From positions 1-39,807 of the forward strand of contig NZ_JAIHOM010000043.1 of assembly GCF_026130165.1 (NCBI RefSeq): a DNA stretch of 39,807 bases. The letters are read 5' to 3'. The notes beneath the pieces are model-generated. The model did no database searches. It worked only from the letters and a program-made list of their open reading frames with translations, and was not told where the DNA came from. Position numbers and translations under genes: made by a program. Positions 8,156 through 14,769 of this stretch are shown piece by piece. This stretch comes from Spirulina subsalsa FACHB-351. GTDB taxonomy: Bacteria; Cyanobacteriota; Cyanobacteriia; Cyanobacteriales; Spirulinaceae. The number at the start of each line of letters is the position of its first letter. Positions within the stretch are counted from its first letter, which is position 1.

Positions 8156-8671
8156 TCAATTATTAATTGTTCCCGGATGTATTACTTCCTGCTTAAACTC
8201 CCCCCTTTCATCTAAAACCCAACTGGTGAGTTCTGCGGTTTTTCCCTGTTGCACCGAGAGGATGAGGTAGGAATAATCACTCCAAGCGATCGCCTGATCA
8301 AAGGCAGAAGGGCGAGCGGGGGCGTTGGGGTGGGAATGATAGAAGCCAACAATGATTAAATGGCGATCGCGGGCGGTTTTTTGAATGCGGAATAAATCCT
8401 CTGGGGCAATACTGAAGTTATGCTCTGGGGTGGCATCTCGTTCTGGCATTCCCGCCACATCTCCCAAGGCTTGAGCAATTTCTGCATTCCACTGATTTTC
8501 TGTGGGAAACACCGTAATCACCTGTTTAACTCTGAGGGAGTCCCCCCCATCTCCCCCGGGGAGTGCCGGAAGAAACTGACCCACTAACACCCCACAACAC
8601 TCTTGAGGATAGGTTTGTTCGGCGTGGTGGTAGAGGATTTGCTGATGTTCGGGAGAAAGTGCGATCGCCAT
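8156..8671 (-). CDS. JAMM/MPN (M67) metallopeptidase, Mec-like
   Basis: A 171-residue single-domain zinc isopeptidase. The complete JAMM signature is visible: E24 in YPQECCGVLVG and H112-x-H114-P-x6-S122-x2-D125 in YHSHPNAPARPSAFD. Bacterial members of this size include Mec from Mycobacterium, which removes cysteine from the C-terminus of the sulfur carrier CysO. Other members process sulfur carriers or ubiquitin-like proteins. A CysO/MoaD-like gene with a Gly-Gly tail lies upstream in this window (4460-4735), making it a plausible substrate; the two genes are not co-transcribed. The ATG at 8671 was chosen; an in-frame TTG at 8680 would add three residues. The gene is divergent from the CAP gene, 58 bases apart. 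Confidence 0.85.
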   Translation of the reverse strand: MAIALSPEHQQILYHHAEQTYPQECCGVLVGQFLPALPGGDGGDSLRVKQVITVFPTENQWNAEIAQALGDVAGMPERDATPEHNFSIAPEDLFRIQKTARDRHLIIVGFYHSHPNAPARPSAFDQAIAWSDYSYLILSVQQGKTAELTSWVLDERGEFKQEVIHPGTINN

Positions 8672-8729
8672 ATCCCACAATCCAAAAAAAAAGAACTATG
8701 CTTGATTGTATAGCTTCTAAAAATCAACG

Positions 8730-9500
8730 ATGCGCAAACTTCATGCCCTCACCCTAGGAACCCTGCTCCTGCTTAGTATTGCCTACAGCGCCACATCCCA
8801 AACCAAAACCCCCAGTTTGAATCACCCTCTCTCTCCCTCCATGACCACCGCCCAAAGTCCCTCCTTTCCCCTTGATGGTACCCCCGTTTATGTGGAAAAA
8901 AACGGTCAATGGCGAGAAGCCCGTTTAACTCAATGGTATTGGCATAGCCAAACGGGAGAGCAGTACAACGTCTTTTATCTTGACGATCAAAGTACAGAAA
9001 CCGGAGTCCCCCCCAGTCGAATTCGTAGCCTAGAACAAGCTCAAAACAGTGGCATCACGACCAATGTTTATGATCTGGACAGTCGAGCAGGTATTGAGCA
9101 AATGCTCAACGCCCATAATCAATGGCGGAGTCAGGTGGGAGTTCCTCCTCTCCGTTGGTCTGCTCAACTATCCCGCTATGCCCAAGAATGGGCTGATCAT
9201 CTCTTAGCAACGAACCAATTTGAACACCGTTCTGATTCCCTCTATGGTGAAAACCTAGCCATGTCATCTGGTCAACAAATGAGTCCTCAGCGCGTGGTGG
9301 ATCTGTGGGGAGAAGAGATTAAGGATTACAACTATCAACAAAATAGTTGCACTCCTGGGGAAATGTGCGGTCACTACACCCAGATTGTCTGGAAAACTAC
9401 GACTGAGGTCGGTTGTGCCGTCGCCCGTCAAGGTCGCCGTGAGGTCTGGGTTTGTAATTACAATCCCCCGGGGAATTATGTGGGACAAAGACCCTATTAG
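8730..9500 (+). CDS. Secreted CAP/SCP-domain protein
   Basis: A 256-residue protein with an N-terminal signal peptide (about 1-23, LGTLLLLSIAYSATSQ). A short beta-rich module follows (about 50-103, VYVEKNGQWREARLTQWYW, Tudor/SH3-like). The C-terminal CAP domain (about 110-256) shows LNAHNQWRSQVGVPPLRWS, WADHLL, FEHRSD, YGENLA, CGHYTQIVWKTTTEVGC and VCNYNPPGNYVGQ. The CAP histidines and glutamate appear present in FEHRSD, YGENL and CGHYTQIVW. Bacterial CAP proteins are extracytoplasmic; most have no assigned activity. Separate transcription unit with its own promoter region shared with the JAMM gene. Confidence 0.9.
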   Translation: MRKLHALTLGTLLLLSIAYSATSQTKTPSLNHPLSPSMTTAQSPSFPLDGTPVYVEKNGQWREARLTQWYWHSQTGEQYNVFYLDDQSTETGVPPSRIRSLEQAQNSGITTNVYDLDSRAGIEQMLNAHNQWRSQVGVPPLRWSAQLSRYAQEWADHLLATNQFEHRSDSLYGENLAMSSGQQMSPQRVVDLWGEEIKDYNYQQNSCTPGEMCGHYTQIVWKTTTEVGCAVARQGRREVWVCNYNPPGNYVGQRPY

Positions 9501-9525
9501 ATCCACATGTGAAGGGGTTTCTGAT

Positions 9526-9540
9526 GCCTAGAATTTAGGC
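9526..9540. terminator. Palindromic hairpin between convergent genes
   Basis: GCCTAGAATTTAGGC is a 15-base palindrome followed by GTTT, placed between the CAP gene (ends 9500) and the convergent DUF2470 gene (ends 9555). It may stop transcription from either side; the stem is short. Confidence 0.4.
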
Positions 9541-9554
9541 GTTTGCAGTGGGAC

Positions 9555-9824
9555 TTATTCCCGCTTTAACATCGCTACTAGGGTTCGGTGTGCGTCTTCT
9601 GAATCGGTTAGTGTGTGATCAAAGGGAATGCGTAAGGGAATAATTTCACCCTCAATGGAGGCGTTTAAATTCATTCCCTCCGCATCAATGGAGAGCATTT
9701 CTGCGGTTTCGGTGTTGGGTGCATTGCCAAAGGTTTGAGCATAAAAGCGCACTGCATCTGCATGATCTTTGTTCATGTGTTTACAAATGCGATCGCTTAC
9801 TGCCGGAGTTAATGGATCAGCCAT
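9555..9824 (-). CDS. DUF2470 domain protein
   Basis: An 89-residue protein consisting of little more than a DUF2470 domain: ISDRICKHMNKDHAD-like helix with HMNKDHADA (about 16-24), then a beta-hairpin (AEMLSIDAEGMNLNAS) and the LRIPFDHTLTDSEDAHRTLV end. DUF2470 occurs as the C-terminal part of HugZ-type heme-oxygenase or pyridoxamine-oxidase-like proteins and as stand-alone proteins in cyanobacteria. The conserved histidines suggest heme or metal-related binding; that is family knowledge, not shown here. Single gene. Confidence 0.8.
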   Translation of the reverse strand: MADPLTPAVSDRICKHMNKDHADAVRFYAQTFGNAPNTETAEMLSIDAEGMNLNASIEGEIIPLRIPFDHTLTDSEDAHRTLVAMLKRE

Positions 9825-9887
9825 AATTCTTGTCGTCTTGCTTTAGTCTGCCAGAACTCATTTTATCTCAAGTCCGGTTACACACTT

Positions 9888-9971
9888 GTCATTGCGACCG
9901 CAGCAAGCAATCGCTAAGACTAGCGAGATAGCAGAGATTGCTTCACTCCACTGCGTGACCTTCGCAATGAC
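9888..9971. repeat. CATTGCGA...TCGCAATG inverted repeat
   Basis: GTCATTGCGACCGCAGCAAG with CAATCGC on the left, and GAGATTGCTTC...TTCGCAATGAC on the right, form an imperfect inverted repeat of about 84 bases that could fold into a long hairpin. It has the look of a REP-type dispersed element. The gene-free stretch 9825-10183 otherwise holds the right-end-like remnant at 10064-10106. Confidence 0.6.
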
Positions 9972-10063
9972 TTAATATGTTGATTAAGCGGATTTGATAT
10001 TAGCACAAAACCCCAAAGATCAGGGATGGGGAGACTCAGAAGCATGAGATTCGGGGGATTCCA

Positions 10064-10195
10064 CAGGTTAACCGACTCTCCCGTTAAGCTAGGCTGTCAC
10101 GGGAGATTCTTAAGTTCACACCTAAGAGGTTTTGCTGCACAGATTCTTGAGTAGGCATTACTGCCCTCGTCAGACTACCCCCCTTAACGGCCTTT
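10064..10195 (-). mobile_element. Possible 3' remnant of an IS200/IS605 tnpB with end hairpin
   Basis: On the minus strand a short open stretch reads KGGSLTRAVMPTQESVQQNL and stops soon after at TAA. It is followed by a hairpin (TCTCCCG/CGGGAGA, about 10072-10103) and then GTCGG. TnpB genes of cyanobacterial IS200/IS605 elements often end in an 'MP.KQE'-like tail overlapped by such a hairpin, so this may be a leftover 3' end. There is no start and no catalytic domain. Low certainty. Confidence 0.35.
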
Positions 10196-10375
10196 TAAGG
10201 CCTTTTGAAAGTTTTGCCGATAGGAACGATTCACAGGTAATAACACCGGCCACAATAAGGATAACCCTAAACGATTCACAAGGCCCGGTTGAAAGTTTGT
10301 CCGCTTATACCCTTGCCAAAACTTCCAAACTCCCACACCATAGGCAACTAAAAGAATAATTCCAATAATCTGCAT
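10184..10375 (-). CDS. Small conserved membrane protein
   Basis: A 63-residue protein with an N-terminal membrane helix (IIGIILLVAYGVGVW), a basic stretch GYKRTNFQPGLVNRL, a second hydrophobic piece LSLLWPVLLPV and the end NRSYRQNFQKALKG. I have seen similar short proteins in cyanobacteria, without a known function. GGAGG lies 11 bases before the ATG on the minus strand. Its 3' end slightly overlaps the putative tnpB remnant. Likely real because of its pattern and ribosome site. Confidence 0.65.
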   Translation of the reverse strand: MQIIGIILLVAYGVGVWKFWQGYKRTNFQPGLVNRLGLSLLWPVLLPVNRSYRQNFQKALKGR

Positions 10376-10466
10376 AACTGACTAATCCTCCCCGCGTGAA
10401 GGGTTAAGTTTTGTAACAACTGTCAACAGTCTTCTTGTCCCAGTTTAACGCAATTTTCCTGACTCC

Positions 10467-11276
10467 CTAGATAGGCAGTTCAGCAATTTGATCTAAATCC
10501 ACAAACAGGGATTCTCTGGGGGAGTTCCCCGGAACAGAATCGCCATTTCTTTGACAACGATGGGCAAAAATACAACGGGGACAGATCCCTTTTTCTTCCG
10601 CCACTTGGGGGAAAGGAAGATTGTGTCTTTCGTAGTTTTCTAAATCCTGTTTTAGCTGATTTAATAAAGTCTTTAAATGGTGTCGAGTGGCCTCATGTTC
10701 CTTGACATTATAGGCAATTCGTGCTGATTGAATGGGGGTTTTGTGGGTGGTTTCAGAGGCTGTTCTAGACTGAACAAACCAGTAGGTCATGGATAATTGT
10801 TCGGGTTGATAATGGGAGGTTTCCGCAAGAACAAATAAATATAGTTTAGTTTGCCATTCTTGAGCGAGAAGCTTGTGTTTTTTCGGTTTAGGATAAGTTT
10901 TCCAGTCGAATATTTCCCCCTGATTGGGTTGGGTAATTAATAAATCGTACACCACGGTTAATAAAAAATCTTCAAATTGTAACGTTCTGGCGTGTTCTGC
11001 TTCTTGCCAGCGTTCGGGATGGTCTAACAAGCGCTCATGGGTTGCGTTTAAGAGGGAGATAACTGAGATCCCCATCTCTTGTTCTTGTTCTAATAAGGGG
11101 GAAAGGGGTAATCCTAACTCCTGTTGCTGCATTAACAAGTGAAAATGTTTCCCCCACTCAGCTTTTTCTTGTAAGTCTGGGGAAACGGGGGAGAGAAATT
11201 GTTCTAAAACACTATGTTGAAATTGACGGGGACAGGTTTCTAATTTAGTGAGATGGCTTTGATTGAGTCTTAACAT
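10467..11276 (-). CDS. PD-(D/E)XK nuclease, Cas4/RecB-like with cysteine cluster
   Basis: From the ATG at 11276 the protein has 269 residues; longer frames read into a tandem repeat and are not credible. It opens with LNQSHLTKLETCPRQFQHSV, typical of RecB/AddB-type nuclease modules. The core shows IFDWKTYPKPKKHK (motif II/III, D and K) and then QTKLYLFVLA (QxxxY motif). The C-terminus has CPRCIFAHRC. With the N-terminal cysteine this gives four Cys, the arrangement that binds an iron-sulfur cluster in Cas4 and AddB. No helicase or cas genes are adjacent, so the partner is unknown. It is common as a single gene in cyanobacteria, probably acting in DNA repair. Confidence 0.8.
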   Translation of the reverse strand: MLRLNQSHLTKLETCPRQFQHSVLEQFLSPVSPDLQEKAEWGKHFHLLMQQQELGLPLSPLLEQEQEMGISVISLLNATHERLLDHPERWQEAEHARTLQFEDFLLTVVYDLLITQPNQGEIFDWKTYPKPKKHKLLAQEWQTKLYLFVLAETSHYQPEQLSMTYWFVQSRTASETTHKTPIQSARIAYNVKEHEATRHHLKTLLNQLKQDLENYERHNLPFPQVAEEKGICPRCIFAHRCQRNGDSVPGNSPRESLFVDLDQIAELPI

Positions 11277-11316
11277 AAGTTTTGAAACTCTCTGTTTTGA
11301 AAGTCTACCCAATCTA

Positions 11317-11335
11317 CTAATTAGGGCTTGCTGAA
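11317..11335 (+). repeat. 19-bp inverted repeat, left copy
   Basis: CTAATTAGGGCTTGCTGAA, the exact reverse complement of 12963-12981. The two copies enclose the restriction-modification remnants (about 1.66 kb). The inner part TTAGGGCTTGCTGAATAA... resembles a transposon terminus; a third related copy is at 33361-33378. Confidence 0.7.
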
Positions 11336-11340
11336 TAACT

Positions 11341-11383
11341 CGGGGAGCAGGGGAGCAGGGGAGCAGGGGAGCAGGGGAGAAAT
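11341..11383 (+). repeat. Tandem GGAGCAGGGG repeat
   Basis: Four copies of the 10-base unit GGAGCAGGGG followed by GGAGAAATT. Same unit, opposite strand, as at 1-30. It is followed by CCTATTCCC-type heptamers (11386-11411). STRR-like DNA directly inside the left 19-bp inverted repeat. Confidence 0.75.
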
Positions 11384-11410
11384 TCCCTATCACCTATTCC
11401 CTATTCCCCA

Positions 11411-11572
11411 TTACCTATTATCGCGCCGCTCATAGGCCACCTGAATCGGACGCTTCTCATCCTCCGCCATCACAGACTGATATTCCGCCGTGGGGATGTT
11501 CTTGCGCGTTGCATCTTCGTGCTTGAGAGTGTCTACCTGCGTCGGTTGCTTTGGCTTGGATTTACGGGGCAT
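11411..11572 (-). pseudogene. Mod-type DNA methyltransferase, N-terminal fragment
   Basis: A 53-codon frame starting MPRKSKPKQPTQVDTLKHED, continuing NIPTAEYQSVMAEDEKRP and IQVAYERRDNR before a TAA. From memory this matches the conserved N-terminus of large adenine-specific methyltransferases of type III-like systems, which begin with a Lys-rich leader then 'LKHEDATRKNIPTAE'. The catalytic DPPY and AdoMet motifs are absent, because the frame ends where STRR-type repeats begin. The start overlaps the end of the DUF4268 gene by 11 bases, the usual tight operon packing. So the gene was truncated at its 3' side. Confidence 0.65.
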
Positions 11573-12494
11573 TACTTTCTTCTCCAAAAATGTTCTTTAG
11601 AAGTGCTTCATAGGTATTTGCGGTGGAATGAAGCCAGTCCGTGAGACGTTCCCATTGACTCTGATCGTGATATTGACATTTCAACGTTTTGACGAAGTAA
11701 TGATGTCCGCGATTAGAGCTTCCGGGTGAAACTCCTGTTTCCGCCTGTAAGCGATCGCAATACGGCATGAGCCGCGCATACACTTCAGCACCTTCAATAC
11801 CGCGTAGCCCACGGATGAAAACACCGACCTCCTCCCGAGCCAGATAAACAGTGACGACCAAGCCGATGTCATCAAACACACGCCAACGGGAGCTAGCCGC
11901 ATTTGCATCCCCCCAAGCCTGTTCAGTGGGAAATCGGTTGACGTAGTACGTCCAAAATTCTTGGCGAAATTGCCCAATCTTCGAGATGTTGCGGGTTTCT
12001 TGGGCGATCGCGTGCAGCTTGCGTTCCCAGTGATTCGGGCGAGTGATGACCTCAAACACCGGAGCAATAGGCGAATCCCCAATCCGCACCGCCTTGACCT
12101 TGACCGCAAAGAAGGCGAAAGATTCCCCCGTGTTCTCATTCAGCCAGTTCAGGGCGGAGATGTGCGGCTCTCGAAAGTCAGCCGCAATCCAGACAATGGT
12201 GTGAGCCTCTAACCCTGCCAAATAGGTCATGATTTGGCCCAGGTGAAGATGGTCTGAGCCTTCAAGCTGATTCTCAATCAAAACCAGCGTGTCATCCTGG
12301 GGATTGCGGGCCAAGATATCAGCGGAAAACTCTGCGACCGGCACTTCTTGCCCTTCTAACTCCAGAGGAATGCCAATCTGCTTGGCGAGTTCATGGAGAT
12401 GTTCGGCCAGCCACGGTGTAAAGCTGTGGGCTTCGTGGTTCCAAGCGTCTCGAAGCTCGACTTCGACCAGAGAACCGAGGTTTGGAATAACCAT
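11562..12494 (-). CDS. DUF4268 domain protein of a restriction locus
   Basis: A 310-residue intact protein. The N-terminal half has a PD-(D/E)XK-like pattern: EFSADILARNP (D at about 58), LVLIENQLEGSDHLHLGQ (E-x-Q) and IVWIAADFREPH. The C-terminal DUF4268 part contains PNHWERKL, the WTYYVNRFPTEQAWGD stretch and LRGIEGAEVYARLM. Such proteins act as accessory or nuclease subunits beside type III-like Res and Mod genes. It sits exactly between a Res C-terminal fragment (stop TAA overlapping this ATG as TAATG) and the start of a Mod gene. Since both partners are broken, the protein is probably an orphan, though the frame has no visible damage. Confidence 0.8.
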   Translation of the reverse strand: MVIPNLGSLVEVELRDAWNHEAHSFTPWLAEHLHELAKQIGIPLELEGQEVPVAEFSADILARNPQDDTLVLIENQLEGSDHLHLGQIMTYLAGLEAHTIVWIAADFREPHISALNWLNENTGESFAFFAVKVKAVRIGDSPIAPVFEVITRPNHWERKLHAIAQETRNISKIGQFRQEFWTYYVNRFPTEQAWGDANAASSRWRVFDDIGLVVTVYLAREEVGVFIRGLRGIEGAEVYARLMPYCDRLQAETGVSPGSSNRGHHYFVKTLKCQYHDQSQWERLTDWLHSTANTYEALLKNIFGEESNAP

Positions 12495-12778
12495 TAGGAA
12501 ACCTCCACGGATTGCTTCGATACTTGGGCCGATTGTGCGATCGCATCATTCACGACCTTGTTAAACTCCGACTCAATCTCAAACACCGAACGGAATTTAG
12601 CGAATGCCCACCGTCCGTAAATCTTGAGATTATTCACCCCTGGAATCCAGTAGTTTCGCATCGTGTTCGCCTTGTCCTTGGCATCTTCGCCGCGATAGCC
12701 CTTAATCTCCACAATCAAGTTGAGGAGGTCATCTATACCACGATCCTCATCAATCCGCACAATGAAGTCTGGGATGTA
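12494..12778 (-). pseudogene. Res-type restriction subunit, C-terminal nuclease fragment
   Basis: Open reading stretch starting YIPDFIVRIDEDRG and continuing LNLIVEIKGYRGEDAKDK, WIPGVNNL and YGRWAFAKF to a TAA at 12494. PD-x-IV...VEIKGYRG is the PD-(D/E)XK endonuclease motif found at the C-terminus of type III-like Res helicase-nucleases. The helicase part and any proper start are missing: upstream of about 12780 the frame runs into a stop within a few codons. A GTG at 12760 could start an 88-residue piece, but it would cut the motif. It is translationally coupled to the DUF4268 gene. Confidence 0.7.
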
Positions 12779-12914
12779 TAGCGCTGCGCGCTTTTGTAGT
12801 TACAGTACTGAAAAGCCGCAGTCTTCACTGTACGCGATCGCCATAAGTCGTTTCCTGGGATTTTTGTCAACCCACCTCATTCTAACCTGTAATCACAGTA
12901 GCACGCAGCGCTGT

Positions 12915-12940
12915 ACCTATTCCCTATTCCCTATTCCCTT
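12915..12940 (+). repeat. CCTATTC heptamer tandem repeat (STRR)
   Basis: Three and a half copies of the 7-base unit CCTATTC. Similar units occur at 11386-11411 just inside the opposite inverted repeat, and at 33319-33350 beside a third copy of the TTCAGCAAGCCCTA motif. Confidence 0.75.
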
Positions 12941-12962
12941 GTTGAGTCTAGCGTTGGGCTTT

Positions 12963-12981
12963 TTCAGCAAGCCCTAATTAG
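12963..12981 (-). repeat. 19-bp inverted repeat, right copy
   Basis: TTCAGCAAGCCCTAATTAG, the exact reverse complement of 11317-11335. It lies 17 bases before the stop of the UbiB-like gene and marks the right boundary of the restriction-modification remnant. Confidence 0.7.
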
Positions 12982-12997
12982 GGTCTGTTAGACCGGA

Positions 12998-14671
12998 CTA
13001 TTTTTCTACTAACTTATCTAAACGTTCTCGCACAGCTAAACGACTAAGAGAACGTAAGAGAAGGAAAAAACAAAAACTGGCTAAACCGAATAAAACGATT
13101 GCCCAGTTGGGATAACTCCCCAATAATAACAAGGTACCGCAGAGCAGGCTAAACCCGGTCATACAGGCGTAAATCAGACACTTGATGGCCAGATAAACCC
13201 GTTTGAGGATGCGATCGCTCGTTTCCGTGCGTACCCTAAATTGTAACTCCCCCTGTTCGATGCGTGTTTCCAATTGTGCGATCGCCCGTTCTGCATCACT
13301 TGGCCGCGTTAAACGATAACGAATATAGGATTTTGTCTGTTGTGCTAACTGTTTAACTAAACTCCCTTTGCGCGCTGATTGAGTTAATTCCTTCAGAAAA
13401 GGGGTACTGGCGGCCAATAAATTATATTGAGGATTTAACGCCCGGGCAATCCCATCTAAAGTTGTGACAGACTTAATAATAAACATCATCTGAGCGGGCA
13501 ACCGAAACGGTTGTTGCTCAAACATGATATACAGTTCACTTCCCATCTGCTCAAAGGCTTTTAAATCAATGGGTTTTTCCCGGAATTGATCCAACACAAA
13601 AGACACTAAGCGCTTGACCGGAGTCATATCCGGTTTTGGCTCCAATAACCCCATATAAACCAAACTACTCACCACCCCTTCCGTATCTTTTTTCATCACC
13701 GCAAAAAAGGTGTTAAGCATCTGATCCTGTGCCATTGATTTCACTTCCGCCATTGTGCCGAAGTCGTAAAAAATCAAGTGACCATCTTGGCTAACAGCCA
13801 TATTGCCGGGGTGGGGATCAGACTGAAAGAACCCATCTTTTAATAATTGTTGTAAGTAACAGGTGATGCCCGCCTGAATTAATTGATCGGGGTTAATATC
13901 ACAAGCCTCGATCGTTTGACGATCATCAATTTTAATCCCCGGTAAATATTCCAAGGTTAACACCCGTCTGGCCGTATAACGCCAATAGACTTTAGGCACT
14001 AAAATATGAGGCTGCTCGGCGAAATTTTCCCGAAACCGATCGGCGTTTTTACCTTCATGAATATAATCAATTTCTTGATACAGTAGCCCAAAAAACTCGT
14101 TATATAATGCTTCTAACTCATACTTACGCACGGCGGGAATATAACGGTTTAAAATGCGTACTAAACGATGAATAACTTCAAAATCGAGGTTAAATAACTC
14201 CTCTAATCCCGGCCGTTGTACCTTCACGACGACTAATTCCCCAGTGTGAAGGGTAGCACGGTGAACTTGACCTAAACTAGCGGCCGCTAAGGGGAAACGA
14301 TCAAACTCCCGAAAGAGGGTATGAATGGATCCCCCCAATTCTGATTCAATGACGGCGATCGCCTCATTGGGATCAAACTCCGGCACCCGATCCTGTAACT
14401 CCCCTAGTGCCTCGGTATATTCCAAAGGAATTAAATCAGACCGAGTAGACAGCGCCTGACCAATTTTGATAAACGTCGGCCCCAAGCGTAACAACTGATT
14501 GACCAACTTTCGCCCCTGCTGCCGACGACATTCTGGGGTATTGCGTCCCAGAAAGTTATCCCACCACAAGCGAGTTAAAAAGCGGGCCGTCGCCCCAAAA
14601 ACGTCCATTTGACGACGAAAGGGCGAATATTTGCGACGTTGCCAAGGTTGCAGGGAAGAGGATGCACTCAT
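12998..14671 (-). CDS. ABC1/UbiB-family atypical kinase
   Basis: From the ATG at 14671 the protein has 557 residues, normal for cyanobacterial AarF/ABC1/UbiB proteins; a start at 14728 would add 19 hydrophobic residues of doubtful meaning. Family motifs are clear. The N-terminal KxGQ motif (GPTFIKIGQALSTRSDLIP) is followed by the Ala-rich loop AAASLGQVHRA in place of a Gly-rich loop. VVVKVQRPG holds the lysine, EGKNADRFRENF follows, the catalytic FFQSDPHPGNM comes next, and then the metal-binding YDFGTM. The C-terminus has two membrane segments (LIYACMTGFSLLCGTLLLLG and IVLFGLASFCFFLLLRSL). In cyanobacteria and plastids these proteins act in prenylquinone metabolism or thylakoid lipid balance. 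Which paralogue this is cannot be told. Confidence 0.92.
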   Translation of the reverse strand: MSASSSLQPWQRRKYSPFRRQMDVFGATARFLTRLWWDNFLGRNTPECRRQQGRKLVNQLLRLGPTFIKIGQALSTRSDLIPLEYTEALGELQDRVPEFDPNEAIAVIESELGGSIHTLFREFDRFPLAAASLGQVHRATLHTGELVVVKVQRPGLEELFNLDFEVIHRLVRILNRYIPAVRKYELEALYNEFFGLLYQEIDYIHEGKNADRFRENFAEQPHILVPKVYWRYTARRVLTLEYLPGIKIDDRQTIEACDINPDQLIQAGITCYLQQLLKDGFFQSDPHPGNMAVSQDGHLIFYDFGTMAEVKSMAQDQMLNTFFAVMKKDTEGVVSSLVYMGLLEPKPDMTPVKRLVSFVLDQFREKPIDLKAFEQMGSELYIMFEQQPFRLPAQMMFIIKSVTTLDGIARALNPQYNLLAASTPFLKELTQSARKGSLVKQLAQQTKSYIRYRLTRPSDAERAIAQLETRIEQGELQFRVRTETSDRILKRVYLAIKCLIYACMTGFSLLCGTLLLLGSYPNWAIVLFGLASFCFFLLLRSLSRLAVRERLDKLVEK

Positions 14672-14769
14672 GGAGAAGGGAAAAACAAGGTAAGAGAAAA
14701 GCGGACGGAGGATGCACGGTCGAAACAAGGGGCTGCCTTGTCTCCTGTTGCTTCTCCCAACCCTCTAGA

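Noticed and set aside
11681-12139. 152-residue frame inside the DUF4268 gene
   Set aside because: Arg/Ser-rich shadow frame; the DUF4268 frame on the same strand explains the region.
12720-12977. Plus-strand frame of 85 residues over the Res fragment
   Set aside because: No ribosome site and no family pattern; it overlaps the Res remnant read on the minus strand and continues into STRR repeats.
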